DNA from: Porphyrobacter sp. TH134
GTDB lineage: Bacteria > Pseudomonadota > Alphaproteobacteria > Sphingomonadales > Sphingomonadaceae
Direction: 5' to 3'
DNA length: 55,386 bases
Assembly (NCBI RefSeq): GCF_002855495.1
Contig: NZ_PKRO01000019.1
Span: 1 to 55,386 of the forward strand
Each line of letters begins with the position of its first letter. Position 1 is the first letter of the stretch. Under the pieces are notes generated by a model. It was not told the origin of the DNA. It saw only the letters and a list, made by a program, of their open reading frames with translations, and did not search any database. This document shows positions 8,040 to 17,946 of the stretch, one piece after another. The position numbers and the translations under genes were made by a program.

Positions 8040-8785
8040 GCCATCACCGAATCATAGCCCTCGGCCTCAAGCCTCAGAGCGAGTTCCGGCCCGCCCGTCT
8101 CGACGATCCGGCCGCCCGCAAGGATGCTCACCTTGTCGGGCGCGACCACATCAAGCAGGCGCTGGTAGTGGGTGATGAGCAGCACCGCCTTGTCGGGGCT
8201 CCGCATGATGGAATTGATCCCTGCGCCCACGATCCGGAGCGCGTCGATATCGAGGCCGCTGTCGGTCTCGTCCAGCACCGCGAAGGCCGGATCGAGGATG
8301 CCCATCTGCACCATCTCGGCGCGCTTCTTCTCGCCGCCCGAGAAGCCGACATTGACCTGCCTTTTCAGCATTTCCATGTCCATCTTGAGCAGCCCGGCCT
8401 TGTCCTTGGCGAGCTTAAGGAACTCGCCGCCGCTGAGCGGTTCTTCCCCGCGCGCCTTGCGCTGCGAATTCAAGGCCTCGCGCAGGAACTGGACGTTGGA
8501 GACGCCGGGAATTTCGACCGGGTACTGAAAACCGAGGAACAGCCCCTTGGCCGCGCGTTCATGCGGGTCGAGGGCCAGCAGATCCTCCCCGCGGAAGGTC
8601 ACGCTGCCTGCGGTCACTTCGTAGCCCGGCTTGCCGCCGAGCACGTTCGACAGCGTCGATTTGCCCGCGCCGTTGGGGCCCATGATCGCGTGGATTTCGC
8701 CCGCTGGGACGCTGAGGGTGAGACCCTTCAGAATGGGCTTGTCGCCGACGGAGGCGTGGAGGTTGGTGATTTCGAGCATCGTCAT
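8036..8785 (-). CDS. sufC: Fe-S cluster assembly ATPase SufC
   Basis: A 249-residue ABC-type ATPase that drives conformational change of the SufBCD scaffold; it is soluble, not a transporter subunit. Motifs are Walker A GPNGAGKST (36-44), signature FSGGEKKR (148-155), Walker B and D-loop FAVLDETDSGLD (168-179) and an H-loop ITHYQRLL. SufC-typical GFQYPVEIPGV is present. It is separated from the upstream DUF559 gene by a 110-base gap filled with an extragenic palindrome, so this is one of the two points where the suf operon is not tightly packed. Confidence 0.96.
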   Translation of the reverse strand: MTMLEITNLHASVGDKPILKGLTLSVPAGEIHAIMGPNGAGKSTLSNVLGGKPGYEVTAGSVTFRGEDLLALDPHERAAKGLFLGFQYPVEIPGVSNVQFLREALNSQRKARGEEPLSGGEFLKLAKDKAGLLKMDMEMLKRQVNVGFSGGEKKRAEMVQMGILDPAFAVLDETDSGLDIDALRIVGAGINSIMRSPDKAVLLITHYQRLLDVVAPDKVSILAGGRIVETGGPELALRLEAEGYDSVMA

Positions 8786-8795
8786 TCTTTCATTT

Positions 8796-8881
8796 CGTCA
8801 TTGCGAGCGAAGCGAAGCAATCCAGAGCGGTTCTGCGCAAACTCTGGATTGCCGCGTCGCCTGCGGCGCCTCGCAATGACG
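8796..8881. repeat. Extragenic palindromic repeat, CGTCATTGCGAG type
   Basis: Arms CGTCATTGCGAG and CTCGCAATGACG bound the element. Inside them a second pair, CAATCCAGAG and CTCTGGATTG, extends the hairpin, giving a nested 86-base palindrome. This matches a repeat family widely scattered between genes of sphingomonads and other bacteria. It lies between DUF559 and sufC inside the suf operon, so it is transcribed and could slow or end transcription or protect the mRNA. Confidence 0.85.
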
Positions 8882-8896
8882 AGGTCTGGGTGAGGA

Positions 8897-9475
8897 TCAC
8901 GGCTTGCGCCCCCGAGGCTTGGGCGTATCCCCACGATCACCGCCATGCGGCTTGTCGGTGCGCTTGGGGCGATCATAGGTCTGCTTGGGATTGGCCGCCT
9001 TGTGCGCGCGGGCGGCGGCTTTGCGTTCCTCGATCCGGTCGCGCATCACCTGGGTGAGCTGCTTGAGCACCCCGTCGATATCGGTGAGGATGTCGGCGGC
9101 GGCGATGCGCATCACCTTGATGCCGACGCTCTCGAGGCTCTTGTCGCGGCGCTTGGCGAGGGTGTCGTTCTGTCCCTCCTCGTCAATCGCCAACGCGAGG
9201 CCGAGGTTGTGGCAGTTGAAATCGACGATTGCCGAGCCGACCACCGCGTGCCGGGTGAAGGTGTAGCGGCCGAGATCGGCAGCGGTGAACTTCGCGGCCA
9301 GCGCCTTGTGCGCGTCTGTCGAATGGCGCCGCATCTCGCGCGCCTGTTCGTGCAATGCGTCGAGCCGCTTGTCCGAAATCTCCCACCCGCGGCCCTTCTT
9401 CTTGAGCGCGGGGGCTTCGGCGGCGGCAGCCTCGGGGTTGAGGGCGAGGGTTTTACGAGTGGTCACTTCAATCAA
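8897..9475 (-). CDS. DUF559-family protein (endonuclease-like fold) within the suf operon
   Basis: A 192-residue protein whose central part (about 60-150) fits DUF559, a Vsr/PD-(D/E)XK-like fold: YTFTRHAVVGSAIVDFNCHNLGLALAIDEEG, then RRDKSLESVGIKVMRI. The usual family pattern has IVDF, then viEvDGxqH, then a lower arginine-rich part. Here the position expected to hold the catalytic Glu reads Ala (LALAID) and the His of GxQH reads Asn. Catalysis may therefore be lost; this is my alignment by eye. The C-terminal 40 residues are basic and disordered (KPRGRKP), suggesting nucleic-acid binding. It sits between sufB and sufC, with an extragenic palindrome on each side. Confidence 0.8.
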   Translation of the reverse strand: MIEVTTRKTLALNPEAAAAEAPALKKKGRGWEISDKRLDALHEQAREMRRHSTDAHKALAAKFTAADLGRYTFTRHAVVGSAIVDFNCHNLGLALAIDEEGQNDTLAKRRDKSLESVGIKVMRIAAADILTDIDGVLKQLTQVMRDRIEERKAAARAHKAANPKQTYDRPKRTDKPHGGDRGDTPKPRGRKP

Positions 9476-9482
9476 TGTCCTT

Positions 9483-9565
9483 CGTCATTCCAGCGAAAGC
9501 TGGAACCTAGGGCCGCAAAGTGCGGAGCCCGGTCGCCCGAGGCCCCAGCTTTCGCTGGGGTGACG
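9483..9565. repeat. Extragenic palindromic repeat, CGTCATTCCAGCGAAAGCTGG type
   Basis: Arms CGTCATTCCAGCGAAAGCTGG and CCCAGCTTTCGCTGGGGTGACG surround a GC-rich centre. It is a different family from the palindrome at 8796-8881. A 20-base half copy recurs at 50035-50054. It lies between sufB and the DUF559 gene and would form a strong hairpin in the suf mRNA. Confidence 0.85.
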
Positions 9566-9584
9566 GTGATGGTGCAAGCCGTCG

Positions 9585-11092
<1,508 letters not shown>

Positions 11093-11096
<4 letters not shown>

Positions 11097-11533
11097 GCCG
11101 GATGGTCCTCGATAATAGGGGTAGGCGCACGCGCGACAGGGCCGCGCAGCTGGGCAAGGGTGATGCCCGCCAGCGCCCCGCGCAGCGCATTGTTGATGAT
11201 CGGCCAGTGCGGCTTCATGTTGCAGCCGCTTTCAAAATCGCACGGCACGTGATCGACGCAGGCGGTCAACGCAATCCGGCCCTCGATCGCCTCGACGATA
11301 TCCGCCACCGTGATCGCGGCAGCGGGCCGGCCCAGCTGCAAGCCGCCGTGCGCGCCGCGGACGCTCCGCAGCAGGCCCGCAGCGGTCAGCTTCGACACCA
11401 GCTTTTGCACGGTCGGCACCGGCAGGCCCGTTTCCGCCGCCAGTTCGGCTGCGCTGACCCGCCCGTCGCCGCAATGCAGCGCTGCCTGGCACATCGTGAT
11501 GACGGCGTAATCAGCAAGGTTGGACAAGCGCAT
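11093..11533 (-). CDS. Rrf2/IscR-family regulator of the SUF operon (SufR-like)
   Basis: A 146-residue winged-helix regulator heading the suf operon. The N-terminal helix-turn-helix is in [24 protein letters not shown]. Three cysteines, Cys92, Cys98 and Cys104 with a His shortly after (CNMKPH), have the spacing of the [2Fe-2S]-binding site of IscR. It is thus expected to sense Fe-S status and repress its own operon when clusters are plentiful. It differs from the cyanobacterial SufR (ArsR-like) despite the shared name in some annotations. A GAC-N7-GTC palindrome lies 18 bases upstream of the start. Confidence 0.93.
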
Positions 11534-11550
11534 TGCGAATGGTTCTCAAA

Positions 11551-11569
11551 TCGGACGGAATCAGTCCGA
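11551..11569 (-). promoter_or_regulatory. Candidate IscR-type operator upstream of the suf operon
   Basis: TCGGAC and GTCCGA are perfect inverted arms around GGAATCA. The core GAC-N7-GTC with an A/T-rich right centre (GGAATCAGTC) resembles the enterobacterial IscR type 1 site (GACT..YAGTC). It ends 18 bases from the regulator's start codon, the right place for autoregulation. The binding protein is inferred, not shown. Confidence 0.55.
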
Positions 11570-11624
11570 ATTGGTAACTAGGAGCATTTTGCTCGCATTA
11601 CAACCACCAGCGCCGGGAGCGCTG

Positions 11625-12548
11625 TCAGGCCCCCAGTTCACGTAGATTGCGCTGGTCGATCATCTCGGCAAGATAGGGCGTCGTCTGGTCGCTCAGCCGT
11701 GCGGGCGTGCGGCCGACGAAATGAGCGATTTCCCGGATCATGTGCGGCTGATCGAAAAATGCTTCGGCCAGATCGGCCTCGTCTTCCAGGGACAGCTGGG
11801 GTGCCGACAGCATGGCGGCGGCTCGCAATGCCCGATATTTCCGCGCCAGCGCACGCGGGGTCAGGCCAAAATAGCGCTCGACCAGCCGCTGGACCTGACG
11901 GGCCGAATAGCCCGCGACCCCGTCAAGGTCGCCGACTTCCGGGTTGAACGAAGCGCCAAGCCAGCGCCCCGTGGCCGCGATCAGTTCAAGATGGCGCGGA
12001 TTGACCGGTTTCAGGTTGCGTTCCACATAGGCGCCGATCGCCAGCGCGCAGTCCCGCCCGCTGACCTCGTTCTGGCGATAGGCTGCGATCAGCGCGTGGC
12101 CCAGTTCGTCAATCTCCGGCCCGAGCACGGCCGGCGCAGGCAAAAGCCGGTCGCGGTGCTGGCCGGCATGCAGCCCGGTCAGCGCGGCCCAGCCCAGCGG
12201 CGTCAGCGCGGCGCCGAAAGCATGGAACGGGCCGTCCACCACAATCGGCGTGGCGCGCGATAGCGGGGTCATCAGGCCGACGGGATGATTGGGATCGCGA
12301 TGTCCCGCCGCGAACAGCATTTCGCCAGATCCATAAGGAAACACGCAAAGGTTGCCGATGGCCGCTGGCTGAATGTCGCGGATCATCGGCTCGTCGCACC
12401 GGAAATGGTAGAGCGTTGTAACAAAGGGCGCGATGCTGGGCTGCGGTGCAATGTAATCGACCGAAATCAGCGCTGCTGCGGTCAGCGCCTGCTCCGCGCT
12501 TGGCGCAGGGCTATCTGTGTGTAGCGGGGGGGAGGACAGGGCATCCAT
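11625..12548 (-). CDS. AraC-family transcriptional regulator
   Basis: A 307-residue regulator. The N-terminal 190 residues form an effector-type beta domain (FRCDEPMIRDIQP..., FPYGSGEMLF). The C-terminal DNA-binding part shows GVAGYSARQVQRLVERYFGLTPRALARKYRALRAA (about 208-242), the typical second half of an AraC HTH. The final helix pair is less canonical. No adjacent target gene is obvious: pyrD diverges from it across 256 bases, and the suf operon is downstream on the same strand behind a 90-base gap. Effector and regulon are unknown. Confidence 0.82.
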   Translation of the reverse strand: MDALSSPPLHTDSPAPSAEQALTAAALISVDYIAPQPSIAPFVTTLYHFRCDEPMIRDIQPAAIGNLCVFPYGSGEMLFAAGHRDPNHPVGLMTPLSRATPIVVDGPFHAFGAALTPLGWAALTGLHAGQHRDRLLPAPAVLGPEIDELGHALIAAYRQNEVSGRDCALAIGAYVERNLKPVNPRHLELIAATGRWLGASFNPEVGDLDGVAGYSARQVQRLVERYFGLTPRALARKYRALRAAAMLSAPQLSLEDEADLAEAFFDQPHMIREIAHFVGRTPARLSDQTTPYLAEMIDQRNLRELGA

Positions 12549-12804
12549 GGTTTGCCCGCCCTACATGCCACATATTGTGCGCCCGTCAAAAGCCAACAAA
12601 AATTGGGCGACGCACCCTAAGGCGCGCCGCCCCTCTAAGTTGAGGAACTCTTGGCATCACTGCTCCGAGCCCTTCGGGTCGCGGTGCGGGATATAGCCCT
12701 GGTTTTGGGCAAGGGATTGTATGCAAGCGACATGCATTTTGCAGGGCGGCTGGGGGACGATGCGCTCGACACAGGCCTGATGCTGACCTAGTCGCAAAAC
12801 CGCC

Positions 12805-13842
12805 ATGCTGTTCAACCTGATCAAACCGGCGCTGTTTGCGCTCGATTCCGAAACCGGGCACCGCCTCGCTATCCGCGGGCTGGCCGCCTTGCCGCGGCGC
12901 GGCGCGGCTGCGCCCGGCGGCCCGCTGGCGATCGACGTGGCAGGACTTGCCTTTCCCAATCCGGTCGGCGTCGCTGCCGGGTTCGACAAGGATGCCGAGG
13001 TGCCTGATGCACTGCTCGGGCTGGGCTTCGGCTTCACCGAAGTCGGCTCGATCACCCCGCTCCCGCAGGCCGGCAACCCCAAGCCGCGCCTGTTCCGGCT
13101 GGTTGAAGATCAGGCGGTGATCAACCGCATGGGGTTCAACAACGGCGGCGGGGCGGCGGCGCTGGCGCGGCTTGAGGCGCGTGCGGGGCGGCAGGGGATC
13201 GTCGGGGTCAATATCGGCGCGAACAAGGACTCCGCCGACCGCATTGCCGATTATGCGGTGATGGCACGCATGATGGCCGCGCACGCCAACTATCTGTGCG
13301 TCAATATCTCCAGCCCCAACACCCCGGGCCTGCGCGCGCTTCAGGATGAAAGCGCGCTGACCGGCCTGCTCGACGCGGTCATCGCCGCGCGCGCCGAGGC
13401 GGGGAGCGCAGCCCCGATCTTCCTCAAGGTCGCGCCCGATCTCGAACCCGCCGATATCGACGCCATCGCCCGGATCGCGATTGACAAGCGGCTGGGCGCG
13501 CTGGTCGTTTCCAACACCACGATCAGCCGCCCGCCGCTGCGCTCGCACCATGCAGGCGAGATGGGCGGGCTGTCAGGCGCGCCCTTGCGCGATCTTGCGA
13601 CCCAGCGCCTGCGCGATTTCCGCAAGGCGACGGGCGGGGCTATCCCGCTGGTCGGCGTGGGCGGCATCGCCACCGCCGAGCATGCGTGGGCGCGTATCCG
13701 GGCGGGTGCATCGCTGGTGCAGCTCTATTCGGCCATGGTGTACGAAGGGCCCGGTCTTGGCGCGCGCATTGTGCGCGGGCTGGAAACGCTGATGCGGCGC
13801 GATGGCTTTGCGAGCATTGCCGAAGCGGTGGGAAGCGAATAG
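12805..13842 (+). CDS. pyrD: Dihydroorotate dehydrogenase, class 2 (quinone-dependent)
   Basis: A 345-residue membrane-associated flavoenzyme that oxidises dihydroorotate to orotate in pyrimidine synthesis, passing electrons to quinone. The N-terminal amphipathic helix segment (MLFNLIKPALFALDSETGHR) is the class 2 membrane and quinone tunnel. It also has NPVGVAAGFDKDAE, the catalytic-serine motif NISSPNTPGLR, and GVGGIATAEHAWARIRAGA at the FMN phosphate site. The next gene starts 11 bases downstream, so the two may be co-transcribed. Confidence 0.95.
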   Translation: MLFNLIKPALFALDSETGHRLAIRGLAALPRRGAAAPGGPLAIDVAGLAFPNPVGVAAGFDKDAEVPDALLGLGFGFTEVGSITPLPQAGNPKPRLFRLVEDQAVINRMGFNNGGGAAALARLEARAGRQGIVGVNIGANKDSADRIADYAVMARMMAAHANYLCVNISSPNTPGLRALQDESALTGLLDAVIAARAEAGSAAPIFLKVAPDLEPADIDAIARIAIDKRLGALVVSNTTISRPPLRSHHAGEMGGLSGAPLRDLATQRLRDFRKATGGAIPLVGVGGIATAEHAWARIRAGASLVQLYSAMVYEGPGLGARIVRGLETLMRRDGFASIAEAVGSE

Positions 13843-13852
13843 CACCGCAGGG

Positions 13853-15583
13853 ATGCGCACTCTCTCCGCCCTGATCGCCCCGCTCGCGCTTGTCCTTTCG
13901 GGCTGTGCGGCCACCCAGACCACCGCTCCGGCCACTGCTCCGGCCACTGCTGCCGCTCCGGTTGCGGCCGGCGCGGTCAGCAGCGCCGATCCGCGCGCGA
14001 CCGCGGCGGGCGAGGCAATCCTCGCAGCTGGCGGCTCAGCCGTTGATGCGGCGATCGCCGTGATGCTGGCGTTGACCGTGGTCGAACCGCAAAGCTCCGG
14101 GATTGGCGGCGGCGGCTTCATGGTGCGGGCCGATGGGGCCAAAGGCACGCTGGTGACCTATGATGGGCGCGAAACCGCGCCCGCCGCCGCCACGCCGATG
14201 CGCTTCCTTGACGAAAGCGGTACGGTTCTCCCGCGCGAGACCCGCGTGTTTTCGGGCCTCAGCGTCGGGGTGCCGGGCAATGTCGCGCTCGCGGCCAAGG
14301 CGCACGCGGCCCACGGCAAGCTGCCTTGGACCAAGCTGTTTGAACCCGCCATTGCGCTTGCCGAAGATGGTTTCGTGATGAACCGGCGCCTCTACGAATC
14401 GCTCAAGGGCAACAAGGGCCGCGCCGACAAGTCCGACAGCGCCCGCGCGGTGTTCTTCGGCGCGGATGGCGAGCCGCTGCCGGTTGGCTCGACCGTTAGG
14501 GTGCCAATGCTAGCGGGGACGTTACGCGAGCTTGCGCAGTACGGACGTCAAGCGATGTATGGCCCCGGCCGTGCTGCAGAACTCGCCGATTATATCGCTG
14601 CTGCCACCCCGCAAGACGGTCGGATGACAGATATAGATATTGGCGCTTACTCCGCTGAGGAACGCGAACCCATCTGCACTCGTTATCGCGTCTACAAGGT
14701 CTGCGGCATGGGCCCGCCATCATCGGGCGGGACCGCAGTGGCGCAAATGCTCGGCCAGCTGGAACGCTTCGATCTCGCCGCGCTTGGCCCGGACAGTCCG
14801 ACCTTCTGGCACCTGTTCATCGAAAGCCAGCGCCTCGCCTATGCAGACCGCGAGCTGTATTCCGGCGATGCCGATTTCGTCGAAGTGCCCACCAAGGGAT
14901 TGGTCGATCCAGGCTACCTGGCCTCCCGTTCGGCGCTGATTTCCCCCGAGGCGAGGATCGCCAAGCCTGAAGCCGGCGTTCCGCCCGGCGCACCGCAGCT
15001 GCGCGGTGACGGGCCGGAGGAGCCCGAGAACGGCACCACCCATTTTGCGGTCGTGGACGCAGGCGGCAACGCGGTCAGCTATACCTCGACCATCGAAGGC
15101 GCCTTCGGATCGGGGCTGCACTGGGGCGGGTTTTACCTCAACAACGAACTGACCGATTTCACGCTGACACCAGAAGTGGATGGCAAGCCGGTCGCCAACC
15201 GCGTTGAAGGGGGCAAGCGCCCGCGATCGTCAATGGCGCCGACCATCGTGTTCGATGCCAGCGGCAAGCCCGTGCTGGTCATCGGCGCGGCGGGCGGGCC
15301 GACGATCCCGGTAACCGTCGCCCGCGCGATCATCGGCGTGCTCGATTTCAATCTCGGCGCGCAGGACGCGCTTGCCTTGCCGTTTGCCATGTCGTTTGGG
15401 GACACGCTGCTGATCGAAGAAGGCAGCGCGGTAGCCGCAATGAAAGATCAACTGGCAGCCCTGGGCCACACGGCCATCCGCCTTGCGCCAGCGCCGATCA
15501 AAGCCAACGCGCTGGGGCGGCGCGCCGATGGAAGCTGGGAGGTTGCCACGGAACCGCGTCTGGTCAGCGTTGTCACGCCCTAA
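13853..15583 (+). CDS. ggt: Gamma-glutamyltransferase, lipoprotein form
   Basis: A 576-residue exported enzyme that cleaves gamma-glutamyl bonds of glutathione and transfers the glutamyl group to water or amino acids. The signal peptide ends in LSGC (Cys18), so it is probably lipid-anchored. After autoproteolysis the small subunit begins at Thr395 of NGTTHFAVVD, the expected nucleophile. GIGGGGFMVRAD in the large subunit and RPRSSMAPTI with GAAGGPTIPV in the small subunit are family motifs. I chose the ATG at 13853, preceded by CAGGG. An upstream in-frame region overlaps pyrD and is not needed. Confidence 0.93.
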   Translation: MRTLSALIAPLALVLSGCAATQTTAPATAPATAAAPVAAGAVSSADPRATAAGEAILAAGGSAVDAAIAVMLALTVVEPQSSGIGGGGFMVRADGAKGTLVTYDGRETAPAAATPMRFLDESGTVLPRETRVFSGLSVGVPGNVALAAKAHAAHGKLPWTKLFEPAIALAEDGFVMNRRLYESLKGNKGRADKSDSARAVFFGADGEPLPVGSTVRVPMLAGTLRELAQYGRQAMYGPGRAAELADYIAAATPQDGRMTDIDIGAYSAEEREPICTRYRVYKVCGMGPPSSGGTAVAQMLGQLERFDLAALGPDSPTFWHLFIESQRLAYADRELYSGDADFVEVPTKGLVDPGYLASRSALISPEARIAKPEAGVPPGAPQLRGDGPEEPENGTTHFAVVDAGGNAVSYTSTIEGAFGSGLHWGGFYLNNELTDFTLTPEVDGKPVANRVEGGKRPRSSMAPTIVFDASGKPVLVIGAAGGPTIPVTVARAIIGVLDFNLGAQDALALPFAMSFGDTLLIEEGSAVAAMKDQLAALGHTAIRLAPAPIKANALGRRADGSWEVATEPRLVSVVTP

Positions 15584-15707
15584 GACTTGGCTCTGCCGTT
15601 CATCCCGGTGCTTGCCGCTACGGCCAACAGCTTCTAATCTGCTGCGCCAACGGGGTCGCCTGTGAACCCCGACATCATAAGCCCGAAGGGATCAGGAGCT
15701 TTTGCCA

Positions 15708-17567
15708 ATGCACGCCCCCACAGCCAATCACGCTGCCCGCGCGGTTGTAAACCCGGCGGACCACCCGCTGCTGCAGGACATCGACGGCGCGCAGAACCTT
15801 GTCGCGCTGTTTCTGAAGCGCGCTGACGAAAAGGGCGATGCGCCATTCCTGGGGCACAAGACCGGCGGCCAATGGGTCACGCAAAGCTGGCGATCGGCAG
15901 CGGAGCATGTCTGCCTGCTTGCCGAGGGCTTGCGCAGCATGGGCCTGGAGGATGGCGACCGGGTTGCGCTGGTTGCCGAAAACCGCCCCGAATGGTGCAT
16001 CGCGGACCTCGCGATCATGGCCGCCGGGTGCATCACCGTGCCGACCTACACCACCAACACCCGCCGCGATCATGCGCACATCCTCGATAATTCGGGCGCA
16101 CGCGCGGTGATCGTCTCGACCGAAAAGCTGCTGGCCCCGGTGGTCGGCGCGATCGGGCAGACCGGGCTGGTGGAACATGTCATCGGCATCGATGATCTGA
16201 AGCGCCAGCAATCGGGCAGTTTTGAATATCATGCCTGGGCCGGCCTCGTCACGGGCGATGCGGCGGCGGCGCGGGCGGCGGTGGATGACAGGATCAGCCG
16301 GATCGAACGTTCGGAAACCGCCTGCCTGATCTACACCAGCGGCACTGGCGGCGCCCCGCGCGGCGTGATGCAGCACCACGGCGCGATCCTGTGCAATGTC
16401 GCCGGCGCGGCCGAAGTGCTGATCGAGGATTTCGGCCTGACCGAGGAACGGTTCCTGTCGTTCCTGCCCCTGTCCCACGCCTATGAACATTCGGGCGGGC
16501 AATACCTCCCCATCGGGGTGGGTGCGGAAATCTTCTATTCGGAAGGGCTGGAGAAGCTCGCCAGCAATATCGAGGAAACCCGCCCGACGCTGATGGTGGT
16601 GGTCCCGCGCCTGTTTGAAGTGCTGCGCACGCGGATCATGAAGCAGGTCGAAAAGCAGGGCAAAGTCGCCAATTTCATGATGGACACCGCGCTCAAAATC
16701 GCGGGGAACAGCAAGGACGGCAAGAAACGGCTGCGCGACAAGCCGCTGGATTTCCTTGTCGAGAAAACCCTGCGCCCCAAGATCCGCGCCAAATTCGGCG
16801 GGCGGGTCAAGGCGATGGTGTCAGGCGGTGCACCGCTCAATCCCGAAGTCGGCAATTTCTTCGAGGCGATGGGCATCACCATGCTGCAAGGCTACGGCCA
16901 GACCGAAGCCGGGCCGGTGATCAGCTGCAATCGCCCCAAGGTCGGTCTCAAGATGGACACCGTCGGCCCGCCGCTGCGGGGCGTCGAGGTGCGCATCGCC
17001 GAGGATGGCGAAATCCTGGTGCGCGGCGAGCTGGTGATGCACGGCTATTGGCGCAACGATGCGGAAACCGCACGGACGCTTCAGAATGGCTGGCTGCACA
17101 CCGGGGACATCGGCCATTTCGACAACCGCGGCCGGATCGTCATCACCGACCGCAAGAAGGACATGATCGTCAACGACAAGGGCGACAATATCGCGCCCCA
17201 GAAGGTTGAAGGGATGCTGACCCTCCAGCCTGAAATTGCCCAAGCCATGGTGAGCGGGGACAAGCGGCCCTATGTCGTTGGCCTGATCGTGCCCGATGCC
17301 GAATGGGCGCTGGAATGGGCGCGGGCCAATGGCGAGAAGTTCGATCTCAAAGCCTTGCAGGAGCTGCCCGCCTTCAAGAACGCGGTGCGCGCGGCGGTGG
17401 ATCGCACGAATGCTGACCTGTCCGTGATCGAAAAGGTTCGCCAGTTCGCCTTCGCGGATGAGGCCTTCGCGATCGAAAACGAGGAAATGACGCCGAGCAT
17501 GAAGATCCGCCGTCACAAGATCCGCGAGCGGTATCAGGCGCGGATTGACGGATTGTATCGGGGTTAG
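15708..17567 (+). CDS. Long-chain acyl-CoA synthetase (AMP-forming), FAA1/FadD15 type
   Basis: A 619-residue adenylate-forming enzyme that activates fatty acids to acyl-CoA. It shows P-loop YTSGTGGAPRGVM (209-221; usual second Gly-Lys pattern replaced by GGAPRG), GYGQTEAGPVISCN (motif A5), WLHTGDIGHFDNRGRIVITDRKKDMI (A7/A8 hinge) and a C-terminal MTPSMKIRRHKI with the catalytic Lys. The 600-plus length and the linker domain place it with long-chain synthetases such as FAA1 or FadD15 rather than short FadD. The ATG is preceded by AGGAG at 9 bases. It stands alone. Confidence 0.92.
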   Translation: MHAPTANHAARAVVNPADHPLLQDIDGAQNLVALFLKRADEKGDAPFLGHKTGGQWVTQSWRSAAEHVCLLAEGLRSMGLEDGDRVALVAENRPEWCIADLAIMAAGCITVPTYTTNTRRDHAHILDNSGARAVIVSTEKLLAPVVGAIGQTGLVEHVIGIDDLKRQQSGSFEYHAWAGLVTGDAAAARAAVDDRISRIERSETACLIYTSGTGGAPRGVMQHHGAILCNVAGAAEVLIEDFGLTEERFLSFLPLSHAYEHSGGQYLPIGVGAEIFYSEGLEKLASNIEETRPTLMVVVPRLFEVLRTRIMKQVEKQGKVANFMMDTALKIAGNSKDGKKRLRDKPLDFLVEKTLRPKIRAKFGGRVKAMVSGGAPLNPEVGNFFEAMGITMLQGYGQTEAGPVISCNRPKVGLKMDTVGPPLRGVEVRIAEDGEILVRGELVMHGYWRNDAETARTLQNGWLHTGDIGHFDNRGRIVITDRKKDMIVNDKGDNIAPQKVEGMLTLQPEIAQAMVSGDKRPYVVGLIVPDAEWALEWARANGEKFDLKALQELPAFKNAVRAAVDRTNADLSVIEKVRQFAFADEAFAIENEEMTPSMKIRRHKIRERYQARIDGLYRG

Positions 17568-17571
17568 CCGG

Positions 17572-17946
17572 TCAGACCATCCGCGCGAAGTTGGCGGCTC
17601 CCGGAGCGGGGCCCGCAGCACGGCTCGGGGCAGAGGTTATCGGCGAAGCGGGCCCTTTGGTCGCAGTGGAGCCGCCTTGCTCTGTCAGCGCCGCGACTTT
17701 CGCGATCGCGCCCTCCAGCTGCTCTGCTGCAAGGGAATAGAACACCAGTTTGGCGATCTTGCGGGTTTCGACCAGACCGGCATGACGCAGCACGCCCAAT
17801 TGCTGCGAGAGCGCGGGCTGGAGAATACCAGTCACCTGTTCGATCTCACCGACATTGCGCTCGCCCGCGGCCAAGGCGCTGAGAATGCGAAAGCGCAACG
17901 GATGGGCGAGCGCTTTCAGCACGTCGATCAGATTGTCCGGCTCCAT
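17572..17946 (-). CDS. ArsR-family repressor, BigR/SqrR-like but lacking cysteines
   Basis: A 124-residue winged-helix repressor starting MEPDNLIDVLKALAHPLRFRILSAL. The recognition helix is in GILQPALSQQLGVLRHAGLV. Its position next to a persulfide dioxygenase and YeeE transporters, and the sequence pattern ERNVGEIEQ... LSQQLGVLR, place it with the BigR/SqrR/YgaV sulfide sensors. Those act by a disulfide or tetrasulfide between two conserved cysteines, but this protein contains no cysteine at all. It therefore must sense differently or not at all. The tail after residue 90 is a proline/alanine-rich linker. Its start shares one base with the peroxiredoxin stop (TGATG). Confidence 0.85.
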   Translation of the reverse strand: MEPDNLIDVLKALAHPLRFRILSALAAGERNVGEIEQVTGILQPALSQQLGVLRHAGLVETRKIAKLVFYSLAAEQLEGAIAKVAALTEQGGSTATKGPASPITSAPSRAAGPAPGAANFARMV

